From: Methylobacterium persicinum
Lineage (GTDB): Bacteria > Pseudomonadota > Alphaproteobacteria > Rhizobiales > Beijerinckiaceae
Assembly (NCBI RefSeq): GCF_022179525.1
Contig: NZ_BPQX01000056.1
Span: 1-64,000 of the forward strand
DNA: 64,000 nt
Direction: 5' to 3'
This document shows, piece after piece, positions 50,827 to 60,287 of this stretch. Each line of letters starts with the position of its first letter. Position 1 is the stretch's first letter. The translations under genes and the position numbers were made by a program. Under the pieces are notes generated by a model. The model was not told the DNA's origin, did no database searches, and saw only the letters and a list, made by a program, of their open reading frames with translations.

Positions 50827-52488
50827 TCATGCCCCCTGCGTTCCCGACTCGGGATCGAAGGCCTCGCTCGAGGCCGGCGCATTGCCCATGTGGCTCGCTT
50901 CCATGAACGCGCCGGAGCGCGTGCGGATGCGGTGGTGCGTGGCGTTGTCGAGGGTCACCACGCTCTTGTTCGCGCCATCGAACAGGGCGCCCAGGATGAC
51001 GGGCCGGTCGATGTCGCCATTCACGCAGGCGAGCATCACTTCTGTCCCCCTCAGGAGGGGGAAGTGCATGCCGATGTCCGAGGGGCCGGCATAGGGTTCG
51101 GCCTTGCGCACCGTGTCGCTCGCCTTGCCGTCGACCTTGCCGCTGTCGTCGAAGCTCAGGCGCACCCGGTACCCGCCTCGCGGGTCCAGCTCGACCATCT
51201 TGTCCTGAGCCGCCGTGTCGACCTTGGCGGTGAACAGGCCAGCGGCCACCGGCCGGGGCGTGCGGCGTTCGGGACGGAAGGGGGTCTCGAACGGGATCGC
51301 CGTGAACCGGTTGCGGAACGGTGCGCCCTCTGGCCAGCCCGCCCCGGTGAAGCCCTGCGGCGCGGGCGTGGTGAATTCGTGCTCGGCCGAGACGACAACA
51401 TACTGCCCCGACAGCGTAGGATGATCATGCAACTCGAAGTAGACGCCCGGCCGCAGCAGCGGTGAGTTGCTTTCCCCCTGGTAGGTCGTACGGCGGCAGG
51501 CGATCTCCTCGGCCCGCACCGTGGCGAGGCCCTTACCGTCCTTCTGCGTCGCATAGTTTTCGCCGTATGCGACGATCTCTCCGATTCCGCGACTCGTGAC
51601 GTCTGCTTCCGCGTTCAGCTCGGTGGCGGGGTTGTTGTAATCGTATTCCTGCAGGATGATCTTCTGCGGGACGATCCGTGCGACGAACCGGAACGACGTC
51701 ACGGAACCTGCGGCAGGACTGGTGTGAGTGGTCGCCCTGTCCCAATATCTCAGATGAGACGGCGCGGCCTTGAAGGCGGTGTTCGTATCGCTGAACATCA
51801 CCTTTTCGACCAGCTTGAGGCCGGTGGCGTCCATCTCCGGAATATCGTTTCCGGCTTTATCCTTGCTTGCCACAGGGTAGCGGTGGAAGAAGTAAAATAT
51901 TCCGTAGTGCTCGCACCAGCGCGAGAGGAAATTCAGGTCGGACTCGTCATATTGGACAATATATCTTCTCTCGTCGTAGCTTGTCACGAAAACCGTCTGA
52001 TGCTCGACCGAGACGTTACGGCGATGGGTGCTCAGCGTCCCTGAGAGGGATTTCTCGATGAGGTCCGTGACGGACATCGCCGCGTCCGTCCCATAGACCT
52101 GATTCTGCTTCGTGTAGGCGAGCAGCTTCAGCTGCGGCACGATCAGGGCTTCGTAGGAATAGTCCCTGTCGCCGAGGGGATCGAAGGCTTGAAACTCCGC
52201 CACGACGCCCTGGACCTGCATCCTGGCGTCATCGACCCGGATCGTCAGGTCGGCGTTCTGGCCCAAAACATCGTCGGCCTTGATCGTCGCATCGGAGTGG
52301 AACGTCACCCGGAATTCGTAGGTCTCCGAGATGGCCTCGCGGCCAGCGACGCGCTCCACATAGAGCTTCGAGGAGAGGGGCCCGTTGCCCAGCTTGAGCG
52401 TGATCGGGCTGCGGTCGTCTTCCGTGGGTTCCGCCGTTCCGGTGGGGGAGGACGCGGAGGCGAGATCGTACGTGGATGTCGAGGACAT
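50827..52488 (-). CDS. vgrG: T6SS spike VgrG (short form)
   Basis: A 553-aa VgrG. The gp27-like part covers about residues 20-400 (LSSKLYVERVAGREAISETY, FRVTFHSDATIKADDVLGQN, ESDLNFLSRWCEHYGIFYFF). The gp5 OB part follows (DPRGGYRVRLSFDDSGKVDG, GMHFPLLRGTEVMLACVNGD). The protein stops only some 40 residues after the OB fold (ALFDGANKSVVTLDNATHH...), so the usual long beta-helix needle and any toxin extension are missing. The needle could be supplied by DUF3540 and neighbours. The ATG at 52488 has GGAG nine bases upstream; an ATG at 52497 adds three residues. It is preceded by two hairpins after the kinase gene. Confidence 0.92.
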   Translation of the reverse strand: MSSTSTYDLASASSPTGTAEPTEDDRSPITLKLGNGPLSSKLYVERVAGREAISETYEFRVTFHSDATIKADDVLGQNADLTIRVDDARMQVQGVVAEFQAFDPLGDRDYSYEALIVPQLKLLAYTKQNQVYGTDAAMSVTDLIEKSLSGTLSTHRRNVSVEHQTVFVTSYDERRYIVQYDESDLNFLSRWCEHYGIFYFFHRYPVASKDKAGNDIPEMDATGLKLVEKVMFSDTNTAFKAAPSHLRYWDRATTHTSPAAGSVTSFRFVARIVPQKIILQEYDYNNPATELNAEADVTSRGIGEIVAYGENYATQKDGKGLATVRAEEIACRRTTYQGESNSPLLRPGVYFELHDHPTLSGQYVVVSAEHEFTTPAPQGFTGAGWPEGAPFRNRFTAIPFETPFRPERRTPRPVAAGLFTAKVDTAAQDKMVELDPRGGYRVRLSFDDSGKVDGKASDTVRKAEPYAGPSDIGMHFPLLRGTEVMLACVNGDIDRPVILGALFDGANKSVVTLDNATHHRIRTRSGAFMEASHMGNAPASSEAFDPESGTQGA

Positions 52489-52549
52489 GGCCTTCATCTC
52501 CGGTGCTGGAAAAGGTCGGACCCCCGCCTCCGGCGAAGACCCGTTTCGG

Positions 52550-52616
52550 CGGGAGACGGCGCCGCGTCGTCTCCCGTAGCCCGGACCGGCCGGGCGATGC
52601 CGGGATCGCCCGGCCG
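52550..52616 (-). other. twin hairpins between kinase gene and vgrG
   Basis: A 9-bp stem (CGGGAGACG and CGTCTCCCG, 52550-52576) and a 12-bp stem (CGGCCGGGCGAT and ATCGCCCGGCCG, 52587-52616) lie in the 195 bases between the kinase stop and the vgrG start. Neither has a U-tract on the minus strand. They may attenuate read-through from the structural operon. Confidence 0.5.
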
Positions 52617-52683
52617 TCGAGTGCCCGGTCTCTGCGCCGTGGGGCGCGCGCCGGCTCGGAACACTGACCCGTCGCGGCGGTGC

Positions 52684-53715
52684 CTAGGGCACCGGCCCCT
52701 GCGCGGCGGCGAGGCTCGGGGCGCTGGAGAGGACGAGGCCGCGCCAGCGGAGGGGGAGCGGGCTTGCCGCGGGCCCTCCTGCACGGAGCGAGGGGCGAAG
52801 CAAGGGACGAAGCAAAGGACGAAGACGGTCCAGCCGGCTCGGCCGCGCAAGATGCGCCGCGAAGGCCCCGATATCCGCGGGCCTCTGGGCGGGATCGCGG
52901 TGGAGACCCTGGCGGAGGACAGCCCATCGTGCGTCGTCGAAGACGGGCGGCCGCGCGGGCGCGGGGTCATCCTCTGCGGCGGGAGACCCGCCCGTAGGGT
53001 GATCGCCGGTCAGCAGGACATAGGCGAGGGTCGCCAGGGCGAAGACGTCATCGCGGGGATCCGGGGCGTGGCCGTCCAACAGGGAAGGAGAGGCGTAGGC
53101 GGGGGTGATCCCTCCGGCCTGCCCGGAGGCGACCTCCCCCGGCCCGAGGCCGGCGGCTGCGATCGGCCGCGCCGCGCCGAGATCGATCAGCTTGGCGCAG
53201 CCATCCCGGGTGAGGAAGACGTTTCCCGGCTTCACGTCGCCGTGGATCAACCCTGCCCGGTGGAGGGCGGCAAGGGCCGCCCCGATCTCACGGAGGAGGG
53301 ACAGGGCCATGGGAAGGTCGAGGGCCCGGCAGGAGGGCCGGCGGAGGATCTGCGCCAGGGTCTCGCCGCGGAGCAGTTCCATGACGAGGAAGGGCCGGTG
53401 TCCATCGCTGCCGGCCTCGTAGGCCCGCACGATGTGGGGGTGGCGCAGGCCAAGCAGGCACCGGCCCTCCCGTCGCAACGACAGCGCCGCCTCCGGCTCG
53501 CCGGATTCGACGATCTTCACGGCGACCTCGAAGGGGGGTGACCCGGACCGCACCCGGTGGTGATCGAGGGTTCGGTAGACGGTGCCCACGCCGCCTTGCC
53601 CCACGATTCCCGCGAGGGCGAAACGCCCGGCCAGGAGCGGACCCGGGGCGGCGATGCCCGGACCGCCGGGGGGCCGGCGCTGGAGGCGCGGCCAGATCAC
53701 AGGGCGTCCGGGCAT
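52684..53715 (-). CDS. T6SS-linked Ser/Thr protein kinase (PpkA-like)
   Basis: A 343-aa Hanks-type kinase. The glycine loop GQGGVGTV is at about 39-46, the catalytic lysine in EVAVKIVE at about 67, and the catalytic loop reads HGDVKPGN (158-165) instead of HRDxKPxN. The metal site is DLG (178-180) rather than DFG. The C-terminus RLRPLLRPLLRPSLRAGG is basic with no membrane helix or PASTA domains. In P. aeruginosa H1-T6SS the kinase PpkA phosphorylates the FHA protein; here an FHA protein lies at 60288-61235, so the same switch is plausible. The start overlaps tssM by 19 bases. No PppA phosphatase is in the window. The lost arginine suggests an RD-lacking, possibly unregulated kinase. Confidence 0.82.
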   Translation of the reverse strand: MPGRPVIWPRLQRRPPGGPGIAAPGPLLAGRFALAGIVGQGGVGTVYRTLDHHRVRSGSPPFEVAVKIVESGEPEAALSLRREGRCLLGLRHPHIVRAYEAGSDGHRPFLVMELLRGETLAQILRRPSCRALDLPMALSLLREIGAALAALHRAGLIHGDVKPGNVFLTRDGCAKLIDLGAARPIAAAGLGPGEVASGQAGGITPAYASPSLLDGHAPDPRDDVFALATLAYVLLTGDHPTGGSPAAEDDPAPARPPVFDDARWAVLRQGLHRDPAQRPADIGAFAAHLARPSRLDRLRPLLRPLLRPSLRAGGPAASPLPLRWRGLVLSSAPSLAAAQGPVP

Positions 53716-56700
53716 CGGAAGGCGCGCAGGGCGCCGAGGTTGAAGGGGTTGTTCACGCTCGCCGCCCTGAGGCGGTAATTCGCGCTCGCGCCGTCATCGG
53801 CCTTCACCGTGATGCCGAAAACGTCGGACCCGCTGCGGGCCGAAAGCTCGGCCGTGTCGACGAAGCGCAGGAGGGCCCAGGCGCCGTCGCGCTCGATGCG
53901 GGTTTCCTTCCCGTCTAGATCGGTGAGCGACACCGCGACGGTGCTGGCATCGGTCCGGGTCGGCCAGTCGATGTCGTGGGCGCGGGTCGCCTCGTGCCGG
54001 TAGACGATGTCGCGGCCGTCGATCGTCAGGGTCGCGCGCATGAGGCGGGGATCGAGGAAGGACGGCTTCACGCTGAACTTCAGGGCCGGCGCCGAGCCCG
54101 TCCCGCCGAAGAAGGCGTTCCGGATGGCCCGGGCCCGGTGGAATTGCAGCAGCGCCTCCAGCCTCAGTGGCAGGGGCTCCCCGTCGAGCCTCACGGGCGC
54201 GAAGCCGTTCCGCTGTTCGACCACGAACGGCGCGAGATACTTCTTGAAGTACTCGTCCAGGATGCCGCCAGGGCGGAACATGTCGCTGAAATCGCGCAGC
54301 GAGACCTCCTCGCGGGCATCGGCGAAGAGGGGGTAGCGCTGGTCGAGGGCCGACAGGCATTGCGGCAGCACGTCCCGGCGCCACACGTCGTTGATGTGGT
54401 CGATCGCCTCCCCGATCACCGACGAGGTGCCGAGGGCGGCGACGCTGCGCAGGACCCCGCGCACGGGCTCCGGCCGCAGGGCCGAATCCGCCCGCAGGAG
54501 AGCGAGCCCGTCGGCGCCCGATCCACCCCGCTGGGTCACGATCCGAAAGGCCGCCTCATGCGGGTCCGGGGCGGTCGAGACCGCGCTCAAGGTGCTGTAA
54601 GCCCCGCCGAGCAGCTCGCGGATCCGGGCCATGGCCGCCTGTCCGCCCCCCGGGGGTGCGGTCAGCTCGGTGAGCGGCCGGAAAGGCGCCGCGATGGTGG
54701 TGCCGGGCCAGGGCCCTTCCCCCAGGGCCGACACCGCCGCAGCGTTGGCGGCGCTGGCCGCCGCCCCCGCGACGAGGCCCCCGGCGATCGTGCCCAGGGG
54801 CCCGGGCGTCGCGGCCGCGGCCGCTTGCCCGGCTTGGTCGCCAGGGAGGGGAAGGTCGGTATGGGTCCGCAGGAGGCCGATCAGGCGCTCCAGGGGTGAG
54901 TCGGGGCCGGCGAGGGCCTGGACCTCCGCCAGGGCCTGCTGACGGTCGGCGGCCGGGGAGAGGCGAACCGCGAGCACGGCGGTGCGCCACCGCCGGATGT
55001 ACTCCGCCGCGTACCGGTCCATCACCTCCCGGGTCCCGGTCTGGACCAGCCCGTCGCCGGTGCCCTGCCCGGCGGTAACCCAGTCGATCCCCACCTCCTC
55101 CCGGATCAGCACGGGCAGGCGCGGGAGCACGAAAGTGTAGAAGGCCTCCCGGGTGAAGGCCTGGGGGATGACCGAGACCGCTTCGTTGCCGGGCCCCGTC
55201 GTGAACCTAAGGACCCCGGGGCCGACGGAGGTGGCGAGATCCACCGGCCGCAGCCTCGGATGGGTGGCAGCCTCCCGCAGCAGCCGGGCGTAGACCTGCT
55301 CGCTCCGCGGCGTCCGCATCAGCCGGCTGCGGGCCGCCTCCACGAGGCGCCAATCCAGGGGTGATGGCTTGGGCAGGAGGGTGATCAGGTCGTCGAGGTG
55401 GTGGTTCAGCCGGGCCGCGCCGTCTTGGTCCGCCGCGAAGGCGAGGCGTGCCTCGTCCCGGGCGGTGGCCCGGACGACGGACGCCTCGAACCGTTCCGGA
55501 TCGCCCAGCATGAGGTAGCTGCGCAGCAGGGCACGCAACGCCTCGGCGTCGCCGCCCCGGAGCAGCAGGCCGGCGATGCGCTCGCCCAGCCGCTCCACGA
55601 AGACCGGATGAAGCCGCTCAAGGAGCAGGCGCCGCCGCAGGTCCTCGGCGGCCGGCACGAGGGACAGGGTCGCGCTCAGGCCGAGCCCGTCGAGGGCGGC
55701 GAGGATGTCCCCCCGGCCGCTCTCCGACCTGACAGCGTCGGCGGCCTGGAGGACGGGCAGCAGGGCCGCCGGCCCGACCTGCGCGGGGAGGTCGTGAAGT
55801 CGGGCCTGGACCTCGTCCAGGGCCTTGGAGGTCGCGGCGACTCGCGCCTCGCTCCGGGATTCGGCCGCCCACCACAGGGTCGCGAGCCCCACGACCGTGA
55901 GCGCCGCCGCCGCATAGCCGGCGTTCTGGATGAGGAGGAGCTTGCGTTCGAGCCTCCGGTCCACCCCCGCCAGACCCTGCTCGGCGAAGGCGACCTCAGT
56001 CAGGACGCGGGTGATGAAGTAGGCCCGGCTCGGCCCGGTCGGCGGCGAACGCCGGGGGTTCGGAAGGCCGAAGCCGCGCCCGAAGGCCGCCGCCGTCCGG
56101 TCGAGGGGCGCTCCCTGCTGCGTCGCGCTGGTGAAGTAGATTCCCCTTAGCCGTGTGGTCGCCTCGAAGCGGTTCGGCCGGAAGACGTCCTGGATGAAGC
56201 CCGCGAGGTCCTTCCCCAGGGCGGCAAATTCCTTGGGGAACAGGTAGATCTGTCCCCGGCGGGAGAGGTCGCGCTCGGCATGGGCCCGCTCGCGCAGGCC
56301 CGCCTCCAGGCGCTCGGCGAGGTCGTGGAAGAGGCGCTCGAAGGTCTCGGGCAGCCTCACCGCCGGATCCCCGTCGGCCGGGAACGTCATGCCCCAGACC
56401 TGGCTGCGAGCGGCCTCGTCCAGATCGTCGAAATACGCGGCGAAGCCCGGCATCAGGTCGCATTTCGAGACCACGAGGTAGACCGGCAGCCCGATCCCGG
56501 ACGTCTTCGACAGCTCGTGGAGGCGTGCCCTCAGGGCCGTGACGTGGCGCCGGCGCTCGGGCTCATGCAGCAGGATGTCCCGGAGGCTGACGACCAGCAG
56601 CACGCCGTTCAGCGGCCGGCGGCTGCGGTGGGTCTTGAGGAGGTTGAGGAAACCGCGCCACTCGGCGCCGTCGACGCTGTCCTGGTCCTGGGTGACATAG

Positions 56701-57272
56701 CGTCCGGCCGTGTCGATCAGGACGGCCTGGTCGGCGAACCACCAGTCGCAGTGCCGGGTGGCGCCGAGCCCCGCCACCGGTTCCGCGCCGAGCCGGGGCG
56801 CCAGGGGGAAATCCAGGCCCGAATGGCGCAGAATCGCCGTCTTGCCCGATCCGGGCGGACCGATCACGGCATACCACGGCAATTCGAAAAGGTAGGCATC
56901 CCCCGACCGGCCGGGGAAGATCCTGTCCTTGAGGGTGGTGAGCGCCTCCTCGAAGCGCGCCCTCACGATCGACACCTCGTCGCCGCCGCGGGACTCCGCG
57001 CCGGCGGACAGCCCCTCGGCGTCCAGCAGCGACTTGATCATCCGGGCGTTGGCCCGGCGTGCCAGGGCCAGGCGCAGGAGCGAACCGCCGAAGAACAGGG
57101 TCAGGACGGCCGCCACCGTGCCCGCCCGGGCCCCGTCGCTCACGAGGGGCGCCCAGCCGAAGGCCGACAGGTGCGGGCCGCCATACACGATCACCGCGCA
57201 GAGGGCGGCGATGCCGGCAAGGGCCAGCAGGCCCCGCAGGGTGAGGAAGCCGAGAAGGTAGACGCGGATCAC
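53697..57272 (-). CDS. tssM: T6SS membrane-complex protein TssM
   Basis: A 1191-aa IcmF-family protein. Two N-terminal membrane helices (VYLLGFLTLRGLLALAGIAA and AGTVAAVLTLFFGGSLLRLA) are followed by a cytoplasmic GTPase-like domain with Walker A GPPGSGKTAILRHSGLDFPL and VLIDTAGRYVT. A third membrane helix (NAGYAAAALTVVGLATLWWA) leads to the large periplasmic part, ending in the C-terminal beta domain (FALLRFVDTAELSARSGS-like). It forms the envelope-spanning channel with TssL and TssJ. The GTG at 57272 overlaps the tssL stop as GTGA and has GGGAGG upstream. The extra upstream frame is a shadow. Standard length. Confidence 0.94.
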   Translation of the reverse strand: MIRVYLLGFLTLRGLLALAGIAALCAVIVYGGPHLSAFGWAPLVSDGARAGTVAAVLTLFFGGSLLRLALARRANARMIKSLLDAEGLSAGAESRGGDEVSIVRARFEEALTTLKDRIFPGRSGDAYLFELPWYAVIGPPGSGKTAILRHSGLDFPLAPRLGAEPVAGLGATRHCDWWFADQAVLIDTAGRYVTQDQDSVDGAEWRGFLNLLKTHRSRRPLNGVLLVVSLRDILLHEPERRRHVTALRARLHELSKTSGIGLPVYLVVSKCDLMPGFAAYFDDLDEAARSQVWGMTFPADGDPAVRLPETFERLFHDLAERLEAGLRERAHAERDLSRRGQIYLFPKEFAALGKDLAGFIQDVFRPNRFEATTRLRGIYFTSATQQGAPLDRTAAAFGRGFGLPNPRRSPPTGPSRAYFITRVLTEVAFAEQGLAGVDRRLERKLLLIQNAGYAAAALTVVGLATLWWAAESRSEARVAATSKALDEVQARLHDLPAQVGPAALLPVLQAADAVRSESGRGDILAALDGLGLSATLSLVPAAEDLRRRLLLERLHPVFVERLGERIAGLLLRGGDAEALRALLRSYLMLGDPERFEASVVRATARDEARLAFAADQDGAARLNHHLDDLITLLPKPSPLDWRLVEAARSRLMRTPRSEQVYARLLREAATHPRLRPVDLATSVGPGVLRFTTGPGNEAVSVIPQAFTREAFYTFVLPRLPVLIREEVGIDWVTAGQGTGDGLVQTGTREVMDRYAAEYIRRWRTAVLAVRLSPAADRQQALAEVQALAGPDSPLERLIGLLRTHTDLPLPGDQAGQAAAAATPGPLGTIAGGLVAGAAASAANAAAVSALGEGPWPGTTIAAPFRPLTELTAPPGGGQAAMARIRELLGGAYSTLSAVSTAPDPHEAAFRIVTQRGGSGADGLALLRADSALRPEPVRGVLRSVAALGTSSVIGEAIDHINDVWRRDVLPQCLSALDQRYPLFADAREEVSLRDFSDMFRPGGILDEYFKKYLAPFVVEQRNGFAPVRLDGEPLPLRLEALLQFHRARAIRNAFFGGTGSAPALKFSVKPSFLDPRLMRATLTIDGRDIVYRHEATRAHDIDWPTRTDASTVAVSLTDLDGKETRIERDGAWALLRFVDTAELSARSGSDVFGITVKADDGASANYRLRAASVNNPFNLGALRAFRCPDAL

Positions 57273-58294
57273 GGGCGCCTCCCCGTTGCCGAGGCCGCGT
57301 TCCCGATCGCCTGCATGCGTTCGACCACCGGCCCGACCGCCCCGGCCAGCCGGAAGCGCTCGTAGCTGTACAGGGCGACAAGGAGCAGGCCTGCCCCGGC
57401 GAAGACGATCCACAGGGGGAAATAGGTCCGCAGGGTGCCTTCCGCGTGGACCCCGCGCCATTCCCGCGACAGGGGCGCCGGCACCGGAGGAAGGTTCTGG
57501 CCGATCAGACGCCCGAGCTCGGCCGAGAGTCCGGCGAGACGCTCCCGCCCGTCATCGAGAACCCGGTGCACGCCCTCGAACCCTAGGAGCAGCACGAGGT
57601 CGATGAGCTTCAGCAGGGCGATATGGGTCCCCGGTTCGGCCTTCAGCCGGGCGAGGATCTCGAACACCTTCTCGCCACCCCAGGTTTCGTTGTGGAAGCG
57701 GTTGAGGAGGGAGTTCGTGCTCCAGTCGCTCGCGCTGCCCCAGGGGGCCTTCATCACGGTCTCGTCGATGAGCGAGCACAGGACGTAGCGGGCCGTGCGG
57801 ATGTCCTCGGCGTTGGCGCCGAGGCGCGCCGCCTCGTCGTCGAACAGGTGGATGTGCGCGATTACCTCGCTCCGCAGCTGCGCCACGCCGGCCAGTTCGG
57901 TGGTCTCGTGGAGGAGCGCCACGAGGCTCAGAAGGGGCGCGGCCGCGGCGGCGAGGCTGTCGGCGGAACCCCGGGACACGGCCGGAAGAACGCCACCGAC
58001 TCGGCCCTCGGCATTCCCATGCGGGCTCCTGTGGCCCGGCGGCTCGGATCGGGGCGTCCGTATCGCCTCCGGCTGCAGCGTCGCCGGCCACGATGGGGCT
58101 TTCGCCACGAACGCGGCTTCCCGGCGGGAATCCCAGATGTCCGGTTCCGGGACGCTGATCCCGGCATCCACCCGCGTGCGCGCCGGTGCCGGCGGAGCGG
58201 GGCGCCCCCTCCCCTCCTGTGGATGGGCCGATGACCGCCCCGTGGGCCGGTGGCCGATGAGGGTCGGCGGGTCGATGAAGGCCCTGTCCGTCAT
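57269..58294 (-). CDS. tssL: T6SS membrane-complex protein TssL
   Basis: A 341-aa DotU/IcmH-type protein. An N-terminal Pro/Ala/Arg-rich region of about 100 residues is disordered, followed by the cytoplasmic helical domain with LVALLHETTELAGVAQLRSE, ARYVLCSLIDETVMKAPWGS and SLLNRFHNETWGGEKVFEIL. The C-terminal single helix (FPLWIVFAGAGLLLVALYSY) anchors it in the inner membrane. No OmpA peptidoglycan-binding extension is present. It binds TssM and TssK at the base. It is overlapped by four bases at both ends, with tssK upstream and tssM downstream, so it is translationally coupled. Confidence 0.92.
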   Translation of the reverse strand: MTDRAFIDPPTLIGHRPTGRSSAHPQEGRGRPAPPAPARTRVDAGISVPEPDIWDSRREAAFVAKAPSWPATLQPEAIRTPRSEPPGHRSPHGNAEGRVGGVLPAVSRGSADSLAAAAAPLLSLVALLHETTELAGVAQLRSEVIAHIHLFDDEAARLGANAEDIRTARYVLCSLIDETVMKAPWGSASDWSTNSLLNRFHNETWGGEKVFEILARLKAEPGTHIALLKLIDLVLLLGFEGVHRVLDDGRERLAGLSAELGRLIGQNLPPVPAPLSREWRGVHAEGTLRTYFPLWIVFAGAGLLLVALYSYERFRLAGAVGPVVERMQAIGNAASATGRRP

Positions 58295-59610
58295 GGCCGC
58301 TGCCCCCGGATGGCCCAGAGTTCGAGGCGAAGGTCGGGGTATTCGCCGCTGACATGCAGGGCGATGGCGGCGGAGCGCGTCAGGCTGCGCCAGAGCTCGA
58401 CGCCCTGATCGAGCTCGAAATAGACGGCCCGCTGCATGAACGGCAGCTCCCGGGGCGCCACCGGGAGGGCTTGGAGCGGGATGCCGGGCAATTGCAGGTT
58501 GACGAGATCCCGGATCGTCTCCACCGACCCGACCTTCGTCGAGATCGGCAGCTGGCTGCGGAGGATCTCGGGCGGAACGCTCGCCATGGCGATCAGGACG
58601 AAGCGCGCATCCTGGAAGAGCGTCCTGTCGCCGATGGTCGACAGGCTGATGCCGTGGCCCCGGTCCTGGAGCGGCAGGCCGACAGCGTTGCGCTCGATCA
58701 CGATGGCGAGGAGCTGGCGCAGTTCGTCCAGCACCTGCCGGAAGGGCCTGTCGAGATCGAGATGGTCGTAGGGCGGGATGTCGGCCTTGTGGCGGCGGGA
58801 GGCCGAGAAGGTCGAGAGCATGCCCGCCAAAGTCACCGAGGCCCTGTAGACCTGCTCGGGATGCAGGCCCGGGAGGGTGGCGAAGTGGTCGAAGACCGCC
58901 TCCTGCCCGTTGACGATGGCCAGCACCATCAGGTCCACGAGGTGGGCGCTCTCCGTCCCGCCGGTGCCCAGGGTCGCCAGGGCCTCACCCCGGCTGTGCA
59001 GGAGGGAGCGGATCTCGTTGACGATCCTCACGAGGCGCGGCGAGACCCGGATGGTCAGGCAAGGGGGAATGTAGTGCTCGTCCAGCACCACTGCCCCCGA
59101 CGCGTCGGTCTCGCGGATGCGGGCGATGGGCAGGGTGACGAGCCCATCCTCCGGCTCGCCCTCGAACAGCAGGCGGACGGCCAGTTCGGCCACCTCCACG
59201 CCCACAGGTTGCCGCTCGGGCGCGGTCTCGTCGCGAACCACCTGCTCGGTCCGCCGGTAGCGTCCGTGGGGGCCCGGGTCGCCGGTTCCGTCGCGCCGGC
59301 GCAGGCCCACGGCAAGCTTCACCGTGGCGTTGCTCAGCGTCGGCGGGACGGCCCTCGGCTCGATGGCGATGCCGGTCTCGGTGTCGATGACGGTTCCGTC
59401 GGGGAGGATCGCCGCGACGGCCTCGACGGCGACCTTGCCCAGGGGAAGCAGAGGTGTGCTCAAGGCGAGGTGGCGCAGGCCCCAGCCATAGACGCCCAGG
59501 GCGAAGAACCGCCCCTCCATCACGTGCTCGAACCAGCGGTCGTGCTGCTGGAAATGCTGCGGCCGCACCAGCATCCCTTCCGACCAGAGCGGCTTGCTGA
59601 CGAGGGTCAT
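58291..59610 (-). CDS. tssK: T6SS baseplate protein TssK
   Basis: A 439-aa TssK (siphophage receptor-binding-like). The N-terminus VSKPLWSEGMLVRPQHFQQH is strongly conserved, followed by FALGVYGWGLRHLALSTPLL and the middle LNPF-like domain (VDLMVLAIVNGQEAVFDHFA). It links the baseplate to the membrane complex via TssL. The ATG at 59610 gives the conserved start; the frame is open further up. It ends in a four-base overlap with tssL. About 160 bases separate it from tssJ. Confidence 0.94.
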   Translation of the reverse strand: MTLVSKPLWSEGMLVRPQHFQQHDRWFEHVMEGRFFALGVYGWGLRHLALSTPLLPLGKVAVEAVAAILPDGTVIDTETGIAIEPRAVPPTLSNATVKLAVGLRRRDGTGDPGPHGRYRRTEQVVRDETAPERQPVGVEVAELAVRLLFEGEPEDGLVTLPIARIRETDASGAVVLDEHYIPPCLTIRVSPRLVRIVNEIRSLLHSRGEALATLGTGGTESAHLVDLMVLAIVNGQEAVFDHFATLPGLHPEQVYRASVTLAGMLSTFSASRRHKADIPPYDHLDLDRPFRQVLDELRQLLAIVIERNAVGLPLQDRGHGISLSTIGDRTLFQDARFVLIAMASVPPEILRSQLPISTKVGSVETIRDLVNLQLPGIPLQALPVAPRELPFMQRAVYFELDQGVELWRSLTRSAAIALHVSGEYPDLRLELWAIRGQRP

Positions 59611-59773
59611 CGCGCGGGGCTCCGCACGGCCCACGGCGCCGCGCCCGTGCGGGACGGCCGAAGGCCGGTGGCGAGGGTTCCGGCGAGCCCGGGGCGCTGG
59701 GACATGCGGGGGCAGCCCGGCAGGAAGGGGCGAGGCAAGGGACAAATCATGGGGCGGATCGGGGGGCGGCGCA

Positions 59774-60262
59774 TCAGAACAGGCCGAACGTGCGACGGTC
59801 GCGCTGCCGTTCGATTTTGGCGGCGAGGGCGGTCACCGAGATCAGCAGAGCGTTGTCACTCTCCGGCTTGATGGCGACGACGGCGCGCCACTGCGCGACA
59901 TCGATCTGCCGGAAGCCGGCGATGATGCCGACGTGCCGTACCTCCGCAGGAGCGTCGCGGGTATAGGCGCCCTTCTCCCCCGGCTTCATCTCGAATTCGC
60001 GCTTGGCGACGAGATCGGTCCCGAGCTTCGTGGTGTCGTGGTCCAGCAAGTCGAAGAAGCTCGCCTGCTCGAAGGCGGTCGGCGACTTCAGTTCGTAGAT
60101 CCGCAGGACGATCGGCGAAGGGATTCCGCTCTCGTTGGGATTGATCTGCTCGTCCGCATTGATCGTGACGTTGAGGGGCGTCGTCGGCATGTCCGGGGCG
60201 GACGAACACCCGGCCAGGGCGGTGGCCGACGCGAAGCCCAGCATCAGATCCCGGCGGGACAT
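59774..60262 (-). CDS. tssJ: T6SS outer-membrane lipoprotein TssJ
   Basis: A 162-aa lipoprotein. A short signal peptide, MSRRDLMLGFASATALAGCS, ends in the lipobox LAGC, with the lipidated cysteine at about residue 19. The mature part has PTTPLNVTINADEQINPNES, LRIYELKSPTAFEQASFFDL and VGIIAGFRQIDVAQWR, matching the TssJ beta-sandwich. It is anchored in the outer membrane and binds the C-terminus of TssM. It follows the FHA gene by 25 bases and precedes tssK by about 160 bases. The RR in MSRRDLM hints at Tat export, though Sec is the norm for TssJ. Confidence 0.9.
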   Translation of the reverse strand: MSRRDLMLGFASATALAGCSSAPDMPTTPLNVTINADEQINPNESGIPSPIVLRIYELKSPTAFEQASFFDLLDHDTTKLGTDLVAKREFEMKPGEKGAYTRDAPAEVRHVGIIAGFRQIDVAQWRAVVAIKPESDNALLISVTALAAKIERQRDRRTFGLF

Positions 60263-60287
60263 GCGCCGGAGGGGGGGACGCTGTCGC

